Assembly (NCBI RefSeq): GCF_027587205.1
Contig: NZ_JAPDOD010000027.1
Span: forward strand, 1-64,000
Length of the DNA: 64,000 nt
Source: Solirubrobacter ginsenosidimutans
Lineage (GTDB): Bacteria > Actinomycetota > Thermoleophilia > Solirubrobacterales > Solirubrobacteraceae
Reading direction: 5' to 3'
The translations under genes were made by a program, and so were the position numbers. Positions 38,427 to 46,237 of this stretch are shown here, piece after piece; the first letter of the stretch is position 1, and each line of letters begins with the position of its first letter. The notes beneath the pieces are model-generated. The model made no database searches, had not been told where the DNA came from, and saw only the letters and a list, made by a program, of their open reading frames with translations.

Positions 38427-39976
38427 TTGATGACGCTCGCCTGCGACCGCAGCATGCCCGCCTCCAGGGAGTCCACGAGCGCGTCCCACGACGCCTCGAT
38501 GACGTTCTCGTGCACGCCGATCGCGCCCCAGCTCGAGGTGCCGTCCGACGCGTCGAGCAACACACGCGTGGTCGCGCCGGTCGCCTTCCACTCGTCCAGG
38601 ATGCGGACCTTGTAGTTGACGAGCTTGATGTCGCGCAGGTGCGGGAGCCGCTCGCCGATCGCGGCGCGCAGCGCGCGGTCGAGCGCATGGACGGGGCCGT
38701 TGCCCTCGGCGGTGCGCACGAAGCGCTGCGAGCCGACCCACAGCTTCACCGTCGCCTCGGTCTCCACCCGCCCGTCGGCGCGCTTCTCGGCGATCACCCG
38801 CCAGGACTCGAGCTTGAACAGCGGCTGGTACTCCCCGGTCTCGCGCCGGATCAGCAGCTCGAAGGAGCCGTCGGCGGCCTCGAACTGGAAGCCGCGGTGC
38901 TCGAGCTCCTTGACCTTCTCGACGACCCGCGCGGCGGTCGCGTCGTCCAGGTCCCCGCCCGCGTGGGCGATCACCGTGCCCTTGCCGGAGAGCTCTGACA
39001 CCAGCACCTCGCGCGCGTTGCCGACCACGGACGGATCGATGTGCTCGAACGTCAGCGGGTCGGCGTTGACGCCCGCGACGTGCATCCCGCCCTTGTGCGC
39101 GAACGCGTTCTTGCCCACGTACGCCTGGTTGGCGTCCGGCGAGAGGTTGAGCATCTCGGCGACCAGGTGCGACGCCTCGGTCAGCCCCTCCAGCGATGGC
39201 AGGCAGCGCATGCCCATCTTCAGCTGCAGGTTGGGGATGATCGAGATCAGGTTCGCGTTGCCGCAGCGCTCCCCGTAGCCGTTCATCGTGCCCTGGACGA
39301 GCGTGGCGCCCTCGGCGATGCCGGCGAGCGAGTTGGCGACCGCGCACTCGGCGTCGTTGTGGGTGTGGATACCTAGCGCGGCGTGCGGGAGCGCGCGCCG
39401 GACGACGTGCACCGCCGACGCGATCTCGTGCGGCAGCGACGCGCCGTTGGTGTCGCACATCGTCAGGTTCTCGGCGCCCGCGTCCAGCGCGGCCTGCAGG
39501 CACTCGATGGCGTACGCCGGGTCGTCCCGATAGCCGTCGAAGAAGTGCTCGGCGTCGTAGATCACGCGCTTGCCCGAAGCGACCAGGAACGCGACGGACT
39601 CGGCGATCATCGCCAGGTTCTCGTCGCGGCCGACCTTGACGACCTTCTCGAGGTGCAGGCTCCAGGTCTTGCCGACGATCGTCGAGACCGGCGTCCACGA
39701 CTCGGCGAGGACCCGGAGCGCGACGTCCTCCTCGGCGGAGACCCCGCGCCGGCGGGTCATCCCGAAGGCGCAGACGTCGGCGTTCAGCCCCGCCTCGCGC
39801 AGGCGCTCGAAGAGCTCCAGCTCCTTCGGGTTCGAGGTCGGGAAGCCCGCCTCGATCATGGGGACGCCCAGCTCGTCGAGGATCCGCGCGACGCGCACCT
39901 TCTCCTCGACGGACAGGGACATCCCCTCGCCCTGCATCCCATCGCGCAGGGTCGTGTCGTAGACGACGACGTCCAT
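38423..39976 (-). CDS. cimA: (R)-citramalate synthase
   Basis: Condenses acetyl-CoA and pyruvate to citramalate, the threonine-independent route to 2-ketobutyrate for isoleucine, 517 aa. HMGL-type barrel with VYDTTLRDGMQGEGM, MIEAGFPTSNPKE and GIHTHNDAECAVANSLAG (metal His). A C-terminal LeuA-dimer regulatory domain (about 385-510) follows. The GMQGEG and GERCGNAN blocks separate it from true LeuA, encoded at 52200. LeuCD and LeuB in the same operon can process citramalate as well as isopropylmalate. It starts 3 nt after the ilvE stop. Confidence 0.9.
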   Translation of the reverse strand: MDVVVYDTTLRDGMQGEGMSLSVEEKVRVARILDELGVPMIEAGFPTSNPKELELFERLREAGLNADVCAFGMTRRRGVSAEEDVALRVLAESWTPVSTIVGKTWSLHLEKVVKVGRDENLAMIAESVAFLVASGKRVIYDAEHFFDGYRDDPAYAIECLQAALDAGAENLTMCDTNGASLPHEIASAVHVVRRALPHAALGIHTHNDAECAVANSLAGIAEGATLVQGTMNGYGERCGNANLISIIPNLQLKMGMRCLPSLEGLTEASHLVAEMLNLSPDANQAYVGKNAFAHKGGMHVAGVNADPLTFEHIDPSVVGNAREVLVSELSGKGTVIAHAGGDLDDATAARVVEKVKELEHRGFQFEAADGSFELLIRRETGEYQPLFKLESWRVIAEKRADGRVETEATVKLWVGSQRFVRTAEGNGPVHALDRALRAAIGERLPHLRDIKLVNYKVRILDEWKATGATTRVLLDASDGTSSWGAIGVHENVIEASWDALVDSLEAGMLRSQASVIK

Positions 39977-39979
39977 GAC

Positions 39980-40906
39980 TTATGAGACCGCTGCGGGGAC
40001 CTTGTCCAGCCAGCGGCTGTAGCGCTCCGAGCGCCCGTGCAAGGCGTCCTCGAAGATCGCCTGGATCTCGGCCGTGATCGGGCCGCGCGTGCCGTCGCCG
40101 ACGGCGAGGTCGTCGACCTCGCGGATCGGGGTGAGCTCGGCCGCGGTGCCGGTCATGAAGATCTCGTCCGCGCGGTAGAGCTCGCCGCGGGCGATGTCAC
40201 GCTCGACGACGTCGTAGCCCTGGTCGCGCAGGATCTCGATCGCCGCCGCGCGATTGATGCCCTCGAGGATGTCGTTGGCGAACCCGGGCGTGACGACCTT
40301 GCCGTCCTTGATCAGGAAGAGGTTCTCGCCCGTGCCCTCGCAGACGTAGCCACGGGTGTCGAGCAGGATCGCTTCCTCGTAGCCGGCCTTGTCGGCCTCG
40401 ATCTTCGCCAGGATCGAGTTCAGGTACTGCCCGCCGGCCTTCGCCGTCGGGATCAGCGCGTCACTCGGGATCCGCCGCCAGCTCGACACCTTCGCGCGCA
40501 CGCCGCCGACCTTGCCCTCGTCGCCGAGGTAGGCGCCCCACTCCCACACCGCGATCATCACGTCGACCGGGCAGTCGAGCGGGTACAGGCCCATCGGCCC
40601 CGCGCCGCGGAAGACCAGCGGGCGGATGTAGCAGGACTTCAGGGCGTTGGCGGTGATCGTCTCGAACGTCGCCGCGCGGATCTGGTCCTTGGAGTACGGG
40701 ATCTCCATGTGGTAGAGCCCCGCCGAGCGGAAGAGCCGGTCGATGTGGTCCTGATGGCGGAACACCGCCGTCCCACCGTCGGGCAGCTCGTACGCGCGCA
40801 CGCCCTCGAACACGCTCGTGCCGTAGTGCAGCGCGTGCGTGAGTACGTGAACCTTGGCGTCCTCGTACGCGACGAGCTCGCCATTCATCCAGATCGCTTG
40901 GCTCAC
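39980..40906 (-). CDS. ilvE: Branched-chain amino-acid aminotransferase
   Basis: Fold-type IV PLP enzyme, final transamination to Leu, Ile and Val, 308 aa. WMNGELVAYEDAKVHVLTHALHYGTSVFEGVRAY is the N-terminal block (written here in parts: HVLTHALHYG, SVFEGVRAY). The PLP Lys is in PTAKAGGQYLNS; CEGTGENLFL and FMTGTAAELTPI bind phosphate. The GTG start overlaps the leuB stop by 4 nt. Confidence 0.94.
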   Translation of the reverse strand: MSQAIWMNGELVAYEDAKVHVLTHALHYGTSVFEGVRAYELPDGGTAVFRHQDHIDRLFRSAGLYHMEIPYSKDQIRAATFETITANALKSCYIRPLVFRGAGPMGLYPLDCPVDVMIAVWEWGAYLGDEGKVGGVRAKVSSWRRIPSDALIPTAKAGGQYLNSILAKIEADKAGYEEAILLDTRGYVCEGTGENLFLIKDGKVVTPGFANDILEGINRAAAIEILRDQGYDVVERDIARGELYRADEIFMTGTAAELTPIREVDDLAVGDGTRGPITAEIQAIFEDALHGRSERYSRWLDKVPAAVS

Positions 40907-41931
40907 GTAAGCTCCTTCAACACCGCCTCGGTCACCTCGGCGGTGGTCGCAGTGCCGCCCAGATCACCGGTGCGGATGCCCTTCTCAAGGGCCTTGTCGA
41001 CCGCCGATTCTACGGCAGCCGCCTGAGCCTCCCGGCCGAGCCCGTGGCGCAGCAGCAGCGCGCCCGACAGGATCATGCCGATCGGGTTGGCGATGCCCTT
41101 GCCCGTGATGTCAGGCGCCGAACCGTGCACGGGCTCGAACAGCGAGGGACCCGTCCCGCCGAGCGAGGCGGTCGGCAGCATCCCGAGCGAGCCGGTGAGC
41201 ATCGAGGCCTCGTCGGAGAGGATGTCGCCGAACATGTTCTCGGTGACGATCACCTCGAAATGCCGCGGCGCGGCGATCAGCTTCATCGCGGCGGCGTCGA
41301 CGAGGATGTGCTCGAGCTCGATGTTCGGGAACTCGTCGGCGTGGATGCGGGTGACGACCTCGCGCCACAGGCGGCTCGTGTCGAGCACGTTGGCCTTGTC
41401 GACGCTGGTCACGCGGCTCTTGGCGGCGTTGAAGCCGGCGCGCGCGATCCGCTCGATCTCGGCGACCGTGTAGACCATCGTGTCGAACGCGCGGCCGTCC
41501 TTCGTGCCGCGCTCGCCGTAGTAGAGACCGCCGGTGAGCTCGCGCACGATCAGCATGTCGACGCCCTCGATCAGCTCGCGCTTGAGCGGCGAGGCGTCGT
41601 AGAGCGCCGGCAGCGGGCGGATCGGTCGCAGGTTGGCGTAGAGGCCGAGCTCGGCGCGGAGCTTGAACAGCCCCTGCTCCGGGCGGACGGCGCCGGGCTC
41701 GTTGGTGTCCCACTTCGGGCCGCCGAGGGCGCCGAGCAGGACGGCGTCGGACGCCTTGACGGCGGCGAGCGCCTCGTCGGTCAGCGCGGTGCCGTGGAGG
41801 TCGATCGCGGCGCCGCCTGCAGGGTGCTCCTCGAACGTGAGGTCATCGGCGACCGCGTTGAGCACGGCGACGGCGGACACGGCGACTTCGGGACCGATCC
41901 CGTCACCGGGGAGAAGGGCGATATTCGGCAT
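40903..41931 (-). CDS. leuB: 3-isopropylmalate dehydrogenase
   Basis: Oxidative decarboxylation of 3-isopropylmalate (and methylmalate from citramalate), 342 aa. IALLPGDGIGPEV, the substrate loop LRAELGLYANLRPIRP, RELTGGLYYG, the metal site NMFGDILSDEASML and EPVHGSAPDITGKG are all canonical. The ATG at 41931 is preceded by TAGGGT 10 nt upstream, so leuB-ilvE-cimA-DegT may have an internal leaderless promoter in addition to the operon promoter. Confidence 0.95.
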   Translation of the reverse strand: MPNIALLPGDGIGPEVAVSAVAVLNAVADDLTFEEHPAGGAAIDLHGTALTDEALAAVKASDAVLLGALGGPKWDTNEPGAVRPEQGLFKLRAELGLYANLRPIRPLPALYDASPLKRELIEGVDMLIVRELTGGLYYGERGTKDGRAFDTMVYTVAEIERIARAGFNAAKSRVTSVDKANVLDTSRLWREVVTRIHADEFPNIELEHILVDAAAMKLIAAPRHFEVIVTENMFGDILSDEASMLTGSLGMLPTASLGGTGPSLFEPVHGSAPDITGKGIANPIGMILSGALLLRHGLGREAQAAAVESAVDKALEKGIRTGDLGGTATTAEVTEAVLKELT

Positions 41932-41947
41932 AAGTTGCGGGACCCTA
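41932..41947 (-). promoter_or_regulatory. Putative internal leaderless promoter of leuB
   Basis: TAGGGT (minus strand, 41947-41942) ends 10 nt before the leuB ATG, inside the 17-bp gap after the VOC stop. Confidence 0.4.
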
Positions 41948-41948
41948 C

Positions 41949-42326
41949 CTAATAGGTGATGAATTCCAGGAGCGATCCGTCCGGATCGCGGAAGTACACG
42001 CTCGTGCCGGCGCCGACCGCGCCGTGGCGCTCGACGGGTCCGAGCTCGATCGCCACGCCGGCGGACCGCAGATGTTCGACCGCGTCCTCGATCGGCCCGT
42101 GCCAGCGCAGGCACAGGTCGCTGTTGCCGGGGCGCACCGGGTCGCCCGCGACCGGGGTGGCCTCGACCCCCGGCCCGTGGACGTTGAACTGCTGCTCGCC
42201 GAGCCGGTACGCGTAGCCCGCGCCGCGCTCGACGATCTCGGCGCCCACCACGTCGCGGTAGAAGGCGTTCGAGCGCGCCCAGTCGCTCACGGCGATCACG
42301 CAGTGGTCGAACGAGACGCGCGTCAC
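41949..42326 (-). CDS. VOC-family protein in the leucine operon
   Basis: 125-aa vicinal-oxygen-chelate protein. Metal ligands look intact: His in VSFDHCVIAVSDW (about residue 8), His in SDLCLRWHGPIED (about 73-76) and the terminal Glu in YFRDPDGSLLEFITY (about residue 121). The closest remembered relatives are YaeR/virulence-type VOC proteins; glyoxalase, dioxygenase and FosX-type activities are all possible. GTG start overlapping the leuD stop by 4 nt, so it is made with LeuCD. It may remove a reactive by-product; that is inference. Confidence 0.84.
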   Translation of the reverse strand: MTRVSFDHCVIAVSDWARSNAFYRDVVGAEIVERGAGYAYRLGEQQFNVHGPGVEATPVAGDPVRPGNSDLCLRWHGPIEDAVEHLRSAGVAIELGPVERHGAVGAGTSVYFRDPDGSLLEFITY

Positions 42327-42883
42327 AGGTTCAGCGTGACCGGGCCGGGACGCTCTCGCTGCGCTTCGTAGGCCTCGATGTCCTCGCCCTTCTGCAGCGT
42401 CAGGGCGATGTCGTCGAGGCCGTTGAGCAGGCGGTGGCGGCGCTCGGCGTCGAGCTCGAACGGGACCGCGCGACCGGCGAAGCGGACCTCCAGCTTGTCC
42501 AGGTCGACCTCGCCCTCGCCCGCCTCCATCAGCGCCTGCACCTCCTCCTCCGGGAGCACGACCGGCAGCAGGCCGATCTTGGTGCAGTTGGAGAAGAAGA
42601 TGTCGGCGAAGGAGGACGCGACGATCGCCTTGAAGCCGTAGTCCTGCAGCGCCCACGGGGCGTGCTCGCGGCTCGAGCCGCAGCCGAAGTTCGGGCCGGT
42701 CGCGAGGATCGGGTTCTTCGGGAGGCTCCAGCCGTCCTCCTGCGCCCAGTCGTAGAAGAGGAACTCGCCGAACCCGGTGCGCTCGATGCGCTTGAGGAAC
42801 TGCTTGGGAATGATCTGGTCGGTGTCGACGTCCGCGCGCGGCAACTTGGTGACCGCGCCGGAGATGACCTGGATCGGTTCCAT
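42323..42883 (-). CDS. leuD: 3-isopropylmalate dehydratase small subunit
   Basis: Swivelling subunit of isopropylmalate isomerase, 186 aa. Conserved DVDTDQIIPKQFLK, FGCGSSREHAPWAL and ASSFADIFFSNCTKIGLLPV. Partner LeuC is encoded 164 bp upstream, separated by a large inverted-repeat element, whereas leuC-leuD genes are normally adjacent or overlapping. Confidence 0.95.
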   Translation of the reverse strand: MEPIQVISGAVTKLPRADVDTDQIIPKQFLKRIERTGFGEFLFYDWAQEDGWSLPKNPILATGPNFGCGSSREHAPWALQDYGFKAIVASSFADIFFSNCTKIGLLPVVLPEEEVQALMEAGEGEVDLDKLEVRFAGRAVPFELDAERRHRLLNGLDDIALTLQKGEDIEAYEAQRERPGPVTLNL

Positions 42884-42884
42884 T

Positions 42885-43050
42885 TAGTGCGTCCTCCCGT
42901 AAATACGACGGATTCCGGCGGGCCCCGCCCGCCGCTGCCCGGCCGCGGCAGGCGCACACGTACAACCAGTATGCGAGCGCCTGCCGCGTGCGGGCAGCGA
43001 CGACCGGTGATCTGGCCGGCGATCCGCCGTATTTCCGTTCGCACGCACTA
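42885..43050. repeat. 166-bp imperfect palindromic element between leuC and leuD
   Basis: Terminal arms TAGTGCGT / ACGCACTA (42885-42892, 43043-43050) lead to second arms that match 14 of 16 (42898-42913 with 43022-43037) and to an inner pair matching 20 of 22 (around 42934-42955 and 42976-42997) flanking a loop of about 20 nt. The left end touches the leuD start and the right end contains the leuC stop. TA at both ends would fit a TA-target MITE; a structured intercistronic RNA is the other reading. Confidence 0.65.
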
Positions 43051-44415
43051 GTTCCACTCCCGGATGTCGACGAAGTGCCCTTCGATCGCGGCGGCGGCCG
43101 CCATCTGCGGGGACACGAGGTGGGTGCGGCCGCCGCGGCCCTGGCGGCCTTCGAAGTTGCGGTTGGAGGTCGACGCGCAGCGCTGGCCGGGATCGAGGAT
43201 GTCCGGGTTCATGCCCAGGCACATCGAGCAGCCCGCGGTGCGCCAGTCGAAGCCGGCGGCGCGGAAGATCTCGTCGAGGCCTTCGCTCTCGGCCTGCTTG
43301 GCCACCTGCTGGGAACCGGGGACGACCATGGCGCTCACGGTCGACGCCACCTTGCGGCCCTTGATCATCTCCGCCGCGGCGCGCAGGTCGCCGATGCGGC
43401 CGTTGGTGCACGAGCCGATGAAGACGCGGTCGAGCTGGAGCTCCTGCATCGGCGTGCCGGCCTCGAGGCCCATGTAGACCAGCGAGCGCTCGTCGGTCTC
43501 CGACTGCGGCACGGGCACGGCCTCCGCCACGGGGACGACCTGGCCGGGGTTGGTCCCCCAGGTGACGACGGGCGAGACGGCGCTCGCGTCGACGGTGATC
43601 TCGCGGTCGAACGTCGCGCCCTCGTCGGTCTTCAACGGGCGCCAGTACGCCAGCGCCTCCTCGAAGTCCGCCGGCGCGCCCGGGCGGCCTCGTACCCAGT
43701 CGAAGGTCGTCTGGTCGGGCGCGATCATGCCCGCGCGCCCGCCGCCCTCGATGGTCATGTTGCAGATCGTCATCCGCTCTTCCATCGACATCGCCTCGAT
43801 CACCTCGCCGGCGAACTCGACGACGTGACCGGCGGCGCCGTTGGTGCCCATCTGGCCGATCGTGGCCAGGATCAGGTCCTTGGCGGTGACACCGTGGCCG
43901 AGCGTGCCGACGTAGTTGATCCGCATCGACTTCGGCTTCGGCTGTTGCAGCGTCTGGGTCGCGAGCACGTGCTCGACCTCGCTCGTCCCGATCCCGAACG
44001 CGAGCGCGCCGAACGCGCCGTGCGTCGCGGTGTGGGAGTCGCCGCAGACGATCGTCATGCCCGGCTGGGTGACGCCCAGCTCCGGCCCGATGATGTGGAC
44101 GATGCCCTGACGATCGGAGCCGAGCGAATAGAGCGGGATGCCGAACTCGTCGCAGTTGGCCTCCAGCGCCTCGACCTGACGGCGCGAGAGCGCGTCGTGG
44201 ATCTTGGCGCTGACCGGCGTGCCGTCGGTGGGCACGTTGTGGTCGGCGGTCGCGAGCGTGCGATCGGGGCGGCGGACCTCGCGACCCGCGAGCCGCAGCC
44301 CCTCGAAGGCCTGCGGGCTGGTGACCTCATGGACCAGGTGTAGGTCGATGTAGATGAGCCCGTCCGCGATCTCGTGCGCGGACCAGATCTTCTCGAACAG
44401 CGTGGTGGGCGTCAT
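43048..44415 (-). CDS. leuC: 3-isopropylmalate dehydratase large subunit
   Basis: Fe-S isomerase subunit converting 2- to 3-isopropylmalate (and citramalate to methylmalate), 455 aa. The 4Fe-4S cysteines are in [12 protein letters not shown] and [27 protein letters not shown] and [15 protein letters not shown] are catalytic blocks. The ATG overlaps the stop of the XRE-cupin regulator by 4 nt. The stop codon lies in the terminal arm of the inverted-repeat element. Confidence 0.95.
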   Translation of the reverse strand: MTPTTLFEKIWSAHEIADGLIYIDLHLVHEVTSPQAFEGLRLAGREVRRPDRTLATADHNVPTDGTPVSAKIHDALSRRQVEALEANCDEFGIPLYSLGSDRQGIVHIIGPELGVTQPGMTIVCGDSHTATHGAFGALAFGIGTSEVEHVLATQTLQQPKPKSMRINYVGTLGHGVTAKDLILATIGQMGTNGAAGHVVEFAGEVIEAMSMEERMTICNMTIEGGGRAGMIAPDQTTFDWVRGRPGAPADFEEALAYWRPLKTDEGATFDREITVDASAVSPVVTWGTNPGQVVPVAEAVPVPQSETDERSLVYMGLEAGTPMQELQLDRVFIGSCTNGRIGDLRAAAEMIKGRKVASTVSAMVVPGSQQVAKQAESEGLDEIFRAAGFDWRTAGCSMCLGMNPDILDPGQRCASTSNRNFEGRQGRGGRTHLVSPQMAAAAAIEGHFVDIREWN

Positions 44416-44996
44416 GACCGGCGCAGCCCGGCTGACACGATCGCCAGCAGGACGGCCTCCTCCTCTGAATGGTTGGCGAAATGGTGCGGCAGGTCGGCGT
44501 CGAACGTCACGCAGTCCCCGCTGTGCAGCGCGTGCTCGGCGCCATCGACGTGCAGGGTCAGCGCGCCCTGCTCGACGACGGCGGTCTCACGCGCGCCGGG
44601 TTCGTGGCGCGGCGGGTCGCCGGGACCGCCGGTGACGGCTCCGGCCTTGAGGGTGTGGCGCGTGACCTCGGCGCGCAGCCCCGGCAGTGGCGGGGTGAGC
44701 ACCTCATACGCGTGCCCGCCGGCGCCGCCGCGGCGACCCTCGCCGGAGCGGACGACCGACACCATGCCCTCTTCGTCGAGGCGCAGGAGTTGCGACAACC
44801 GCAGCTCGAGCCCGGACGCGATCCGGCTTGCGATCTGCAGCGTCGGACTGGTCTCTCCGCGCTCGACCTGCGAGAGCATCGGCGCGGAGACACCGGAGCG
44901 TTCCGCGAGGTCGCGCAGCGAGAGATCCATCGCCTCGCGCAGCGCCTTCACGCGTGGGCCGACGGCCGCGATGGTGGGATCGACAGCCGCCGCCAT
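44412..44996 (-). CDS. XRE-family regulator with cupin domain
   Basis: 194-aa transcription regulator. N-terminal HTH_XRE (about 14-70: [20 protein letters not shown], then [18 protein letters not shown]) and C-terminal RmlC-like cupin sensor domain (about 95-190: [21 protein letters not shown] and [16 protein letters not shown]). It is the first gene of the leucine operon and is coupled to leuC, so it probably controls its own operon through the palindromes at 45004-45032. The effector is unknown; a pathway metabolite or keto acid is plausible. Confidence 0.9.
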   Translation of the reverse strand: MAAAVDPTIAAVGPRVKALREAMDLSLRDLAERSGVSAPMLSQVERGETSPTLQIASRIASGLELRLSQLLRLDEEGMVSVVRSGEGRRGGAGGHAYEVLTPPLPGLRAEVTRHTLKAGAVTGGPGDPPRHEPGARETAVVEQGALTLHVDGAEHALHSGDCVTFDADLPHHFANHSEEEAVLLAIVSAGLRRS

Positions 44997-45003
44997 TACG
45001 CTT

Positions 45004-45032
45004 GTACGTTATCACGTACGCGATCCGCGTAC
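45004..45032. promoter_or_regulatory. Twin operator palindromes over the leu-operon -10
   Basis: GTACGT-TATC-ACGTAC (45004-45019) and GTACGCGATCCGCGTAC (45016-45032, arms of 7) share one GTAC. The -10 TAACGT of the minus-strand promoter (45011-45006) lies inside the first palindrome and ends 9 nt before the ATG at 44996. Confidence 0.65.
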
Positions 45033-45239
45033 TCAGTTGCGCCAGCCGCTCATGCGCGAGCACCCTCCGTTAACGACGTTGCGCCGAGGTTCCCGCCCAG
45101 CTGATCCGACCGATTGTCCCCACCGGCCTCTCACCGATGGATGCGGAGAGTTTGGTGCCCCTAGACAAACCGCGTCAAACAGCAATAAGTTCTCGGACCG
45201 GTGCGTCAACTTTCCGGCTGCGCCTAGCCTGTGAGTGCC
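45033..45239 (+). promoter_or_regulatory. Divergent intergenic region and patatin-gene promoter
   Basis: No gene is visible here. TAGCCT (45225-45230) ends 9 nt before GTG 45240 and is the likely -10 of the patatin-like gene; the rest has no clear motif. Confidence 0.4.
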
Positions 45240-46166
45240 GTGACCGACGCCATCCGCGACCTGCCCGACGCGCTCGTCCTCGGCGCCGGCGGCACGCTGG
45301 GCGAGGCGTGGCTGCGCGGTGTGCTCGGCGGCCTGGAAGCGGGCGCTGGTCTGGATTTCGGCGCGTGCGAGTACCTGCTCGGGACCTCGGCGGGCTCGAT
45401 CGTCGCGGCCACGCTGGCCGCGGGCAAGCGGCCCGAGGCGGGTGAGGCGGCGGCGCGCGCGTGGGCGCACGCGGCCGCGCTGCCCGCCGAGGCGGGCGAG
45501 GTCGGGGGCCCGGGCAACCCGCTCGGCGTCATCGGGCGCGGCGCGGCACGGTTCGGGCGCGCGGTCGCGACCCCGTTCGCCCCACTCGCGCTGGCCACCA
45601 CCGCGCCGGCGGGACGGCTCGCGCGGGCGGCCGTGCTCAGCCGCGCGCCCCGCCCGGAGCGCACGCTCGGCGACCTCGGCGCCTACGTCGACGCGCTCGC
45701 CCCGCGCTTCGACGGCCGTCTGCGGATCTTCGCGGTCGCGCGCACGAGCGGGCGGCGGGTGAGCTTCGGCGCTCCGGACGCACCGCGCGCAACCGTCGCC
45801 GAGGCGGTGCTCGCGAGCTGCGCGGTGCCGTGGATCTTCGCGCCGGTCGAGATCAACGGGCGCGAGTACGTCGACGGCGGCGTCTGGAGCCCGACCAACC
45901 TCGACGCGGCGCCGGCCGGCCGCGGCTCGCGCGTGCTCTGCCTGATCCCGACCGCCGGTGCCGCACTGGCGCCGCTGCGCACCGCGTCCGCCGCCGCGGC
46001 GGGTTACGAGGCCATGGCGCTCAAGGCCCGCGGGGCCGAGGTGCGCACGATCGTGCCGGACGAAGCGAGCCTCGCGGCGATCGGCCCGGACCTGATGGAC
46101 CCGTCGCGCCGTGCGACGGTCGCGTCCGCCGGGTACGCGCAGGGCCGCCGGCTCACCGGCACCTGA
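45240..46166 (+). CDS. Patatin-like phospholipase
   Basis: About 308-aa serine acyl-hydrolase of the RssA/patatin family. Oxyanion loop LGAGGTLGEAWLRGV, nucleophile elbow LLGTSAGSIVA (Ser about residue 51) and catalytic Asp in EYVDGGVWSPTNLD. A Pro/Ala-rich segment (about 75-140) separates the elbow from the rest. GTG 45240 is preferred because the -10 abuts the earlier GTG at 45231. No signal peptide; cytosolic lipid hydrolase likely. Confidence 0.88.
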   Translation: MTDAIRDLPDALVLGAGGTLGEAWLRGVLGGLEAGAGLDFGACEYLLGTSAGSIVAATLAAGKRPEAGEAAARAWAHAAALPAEAGEVGGPGNPLGVIGRGAARFGRAVATPFAPLALATTAPAGRLARAAVLSRAPRPERTLGDLGAYVDALAPRFDGRLRIFAVARTSGRRVSFGAPDAPRATVAEAVLASCAVPWIFAPVEINGREYVDGGVWSPTNLDAAPAGRGSRVLCLIPTAGAALAPLRTASAAAAGYEAMALKARGAEVRTIVPDEASLAAIGPDLMDPSRRATVASAGYAQGRRLTGT

Positions 46167-46183
46167 CCATCGATTGCCTGGAC

Positions 46184-46204
46184 GATTGTGCGATCCGCAC
46201 AATC
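46184..46204. promoter_or_regulatory. 9-bp palindrome downstream of patatin gene
   Basis: GATTGTGCG / CGCACAATC (46184-46192, 46196-46204) with ATC centre. It could be a terminator stem without T-run or an operator for the secreted gene at 46238. Its centre GCGATCCGC is identical to that of the palindrome at 45016-45032. Confidence 0.45.
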
Positions 46205-46237
46205 GCAACCTGGCGCGCGCAACCGCGTTGAACCGGC

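Noticed and set aside
42988..44343. 451-codon plus-strand frame opposite leuC
   Set aside because: Shadow of leuC; the Fe-S cysteine motifs and catalytic blocks are all on the minus strand.
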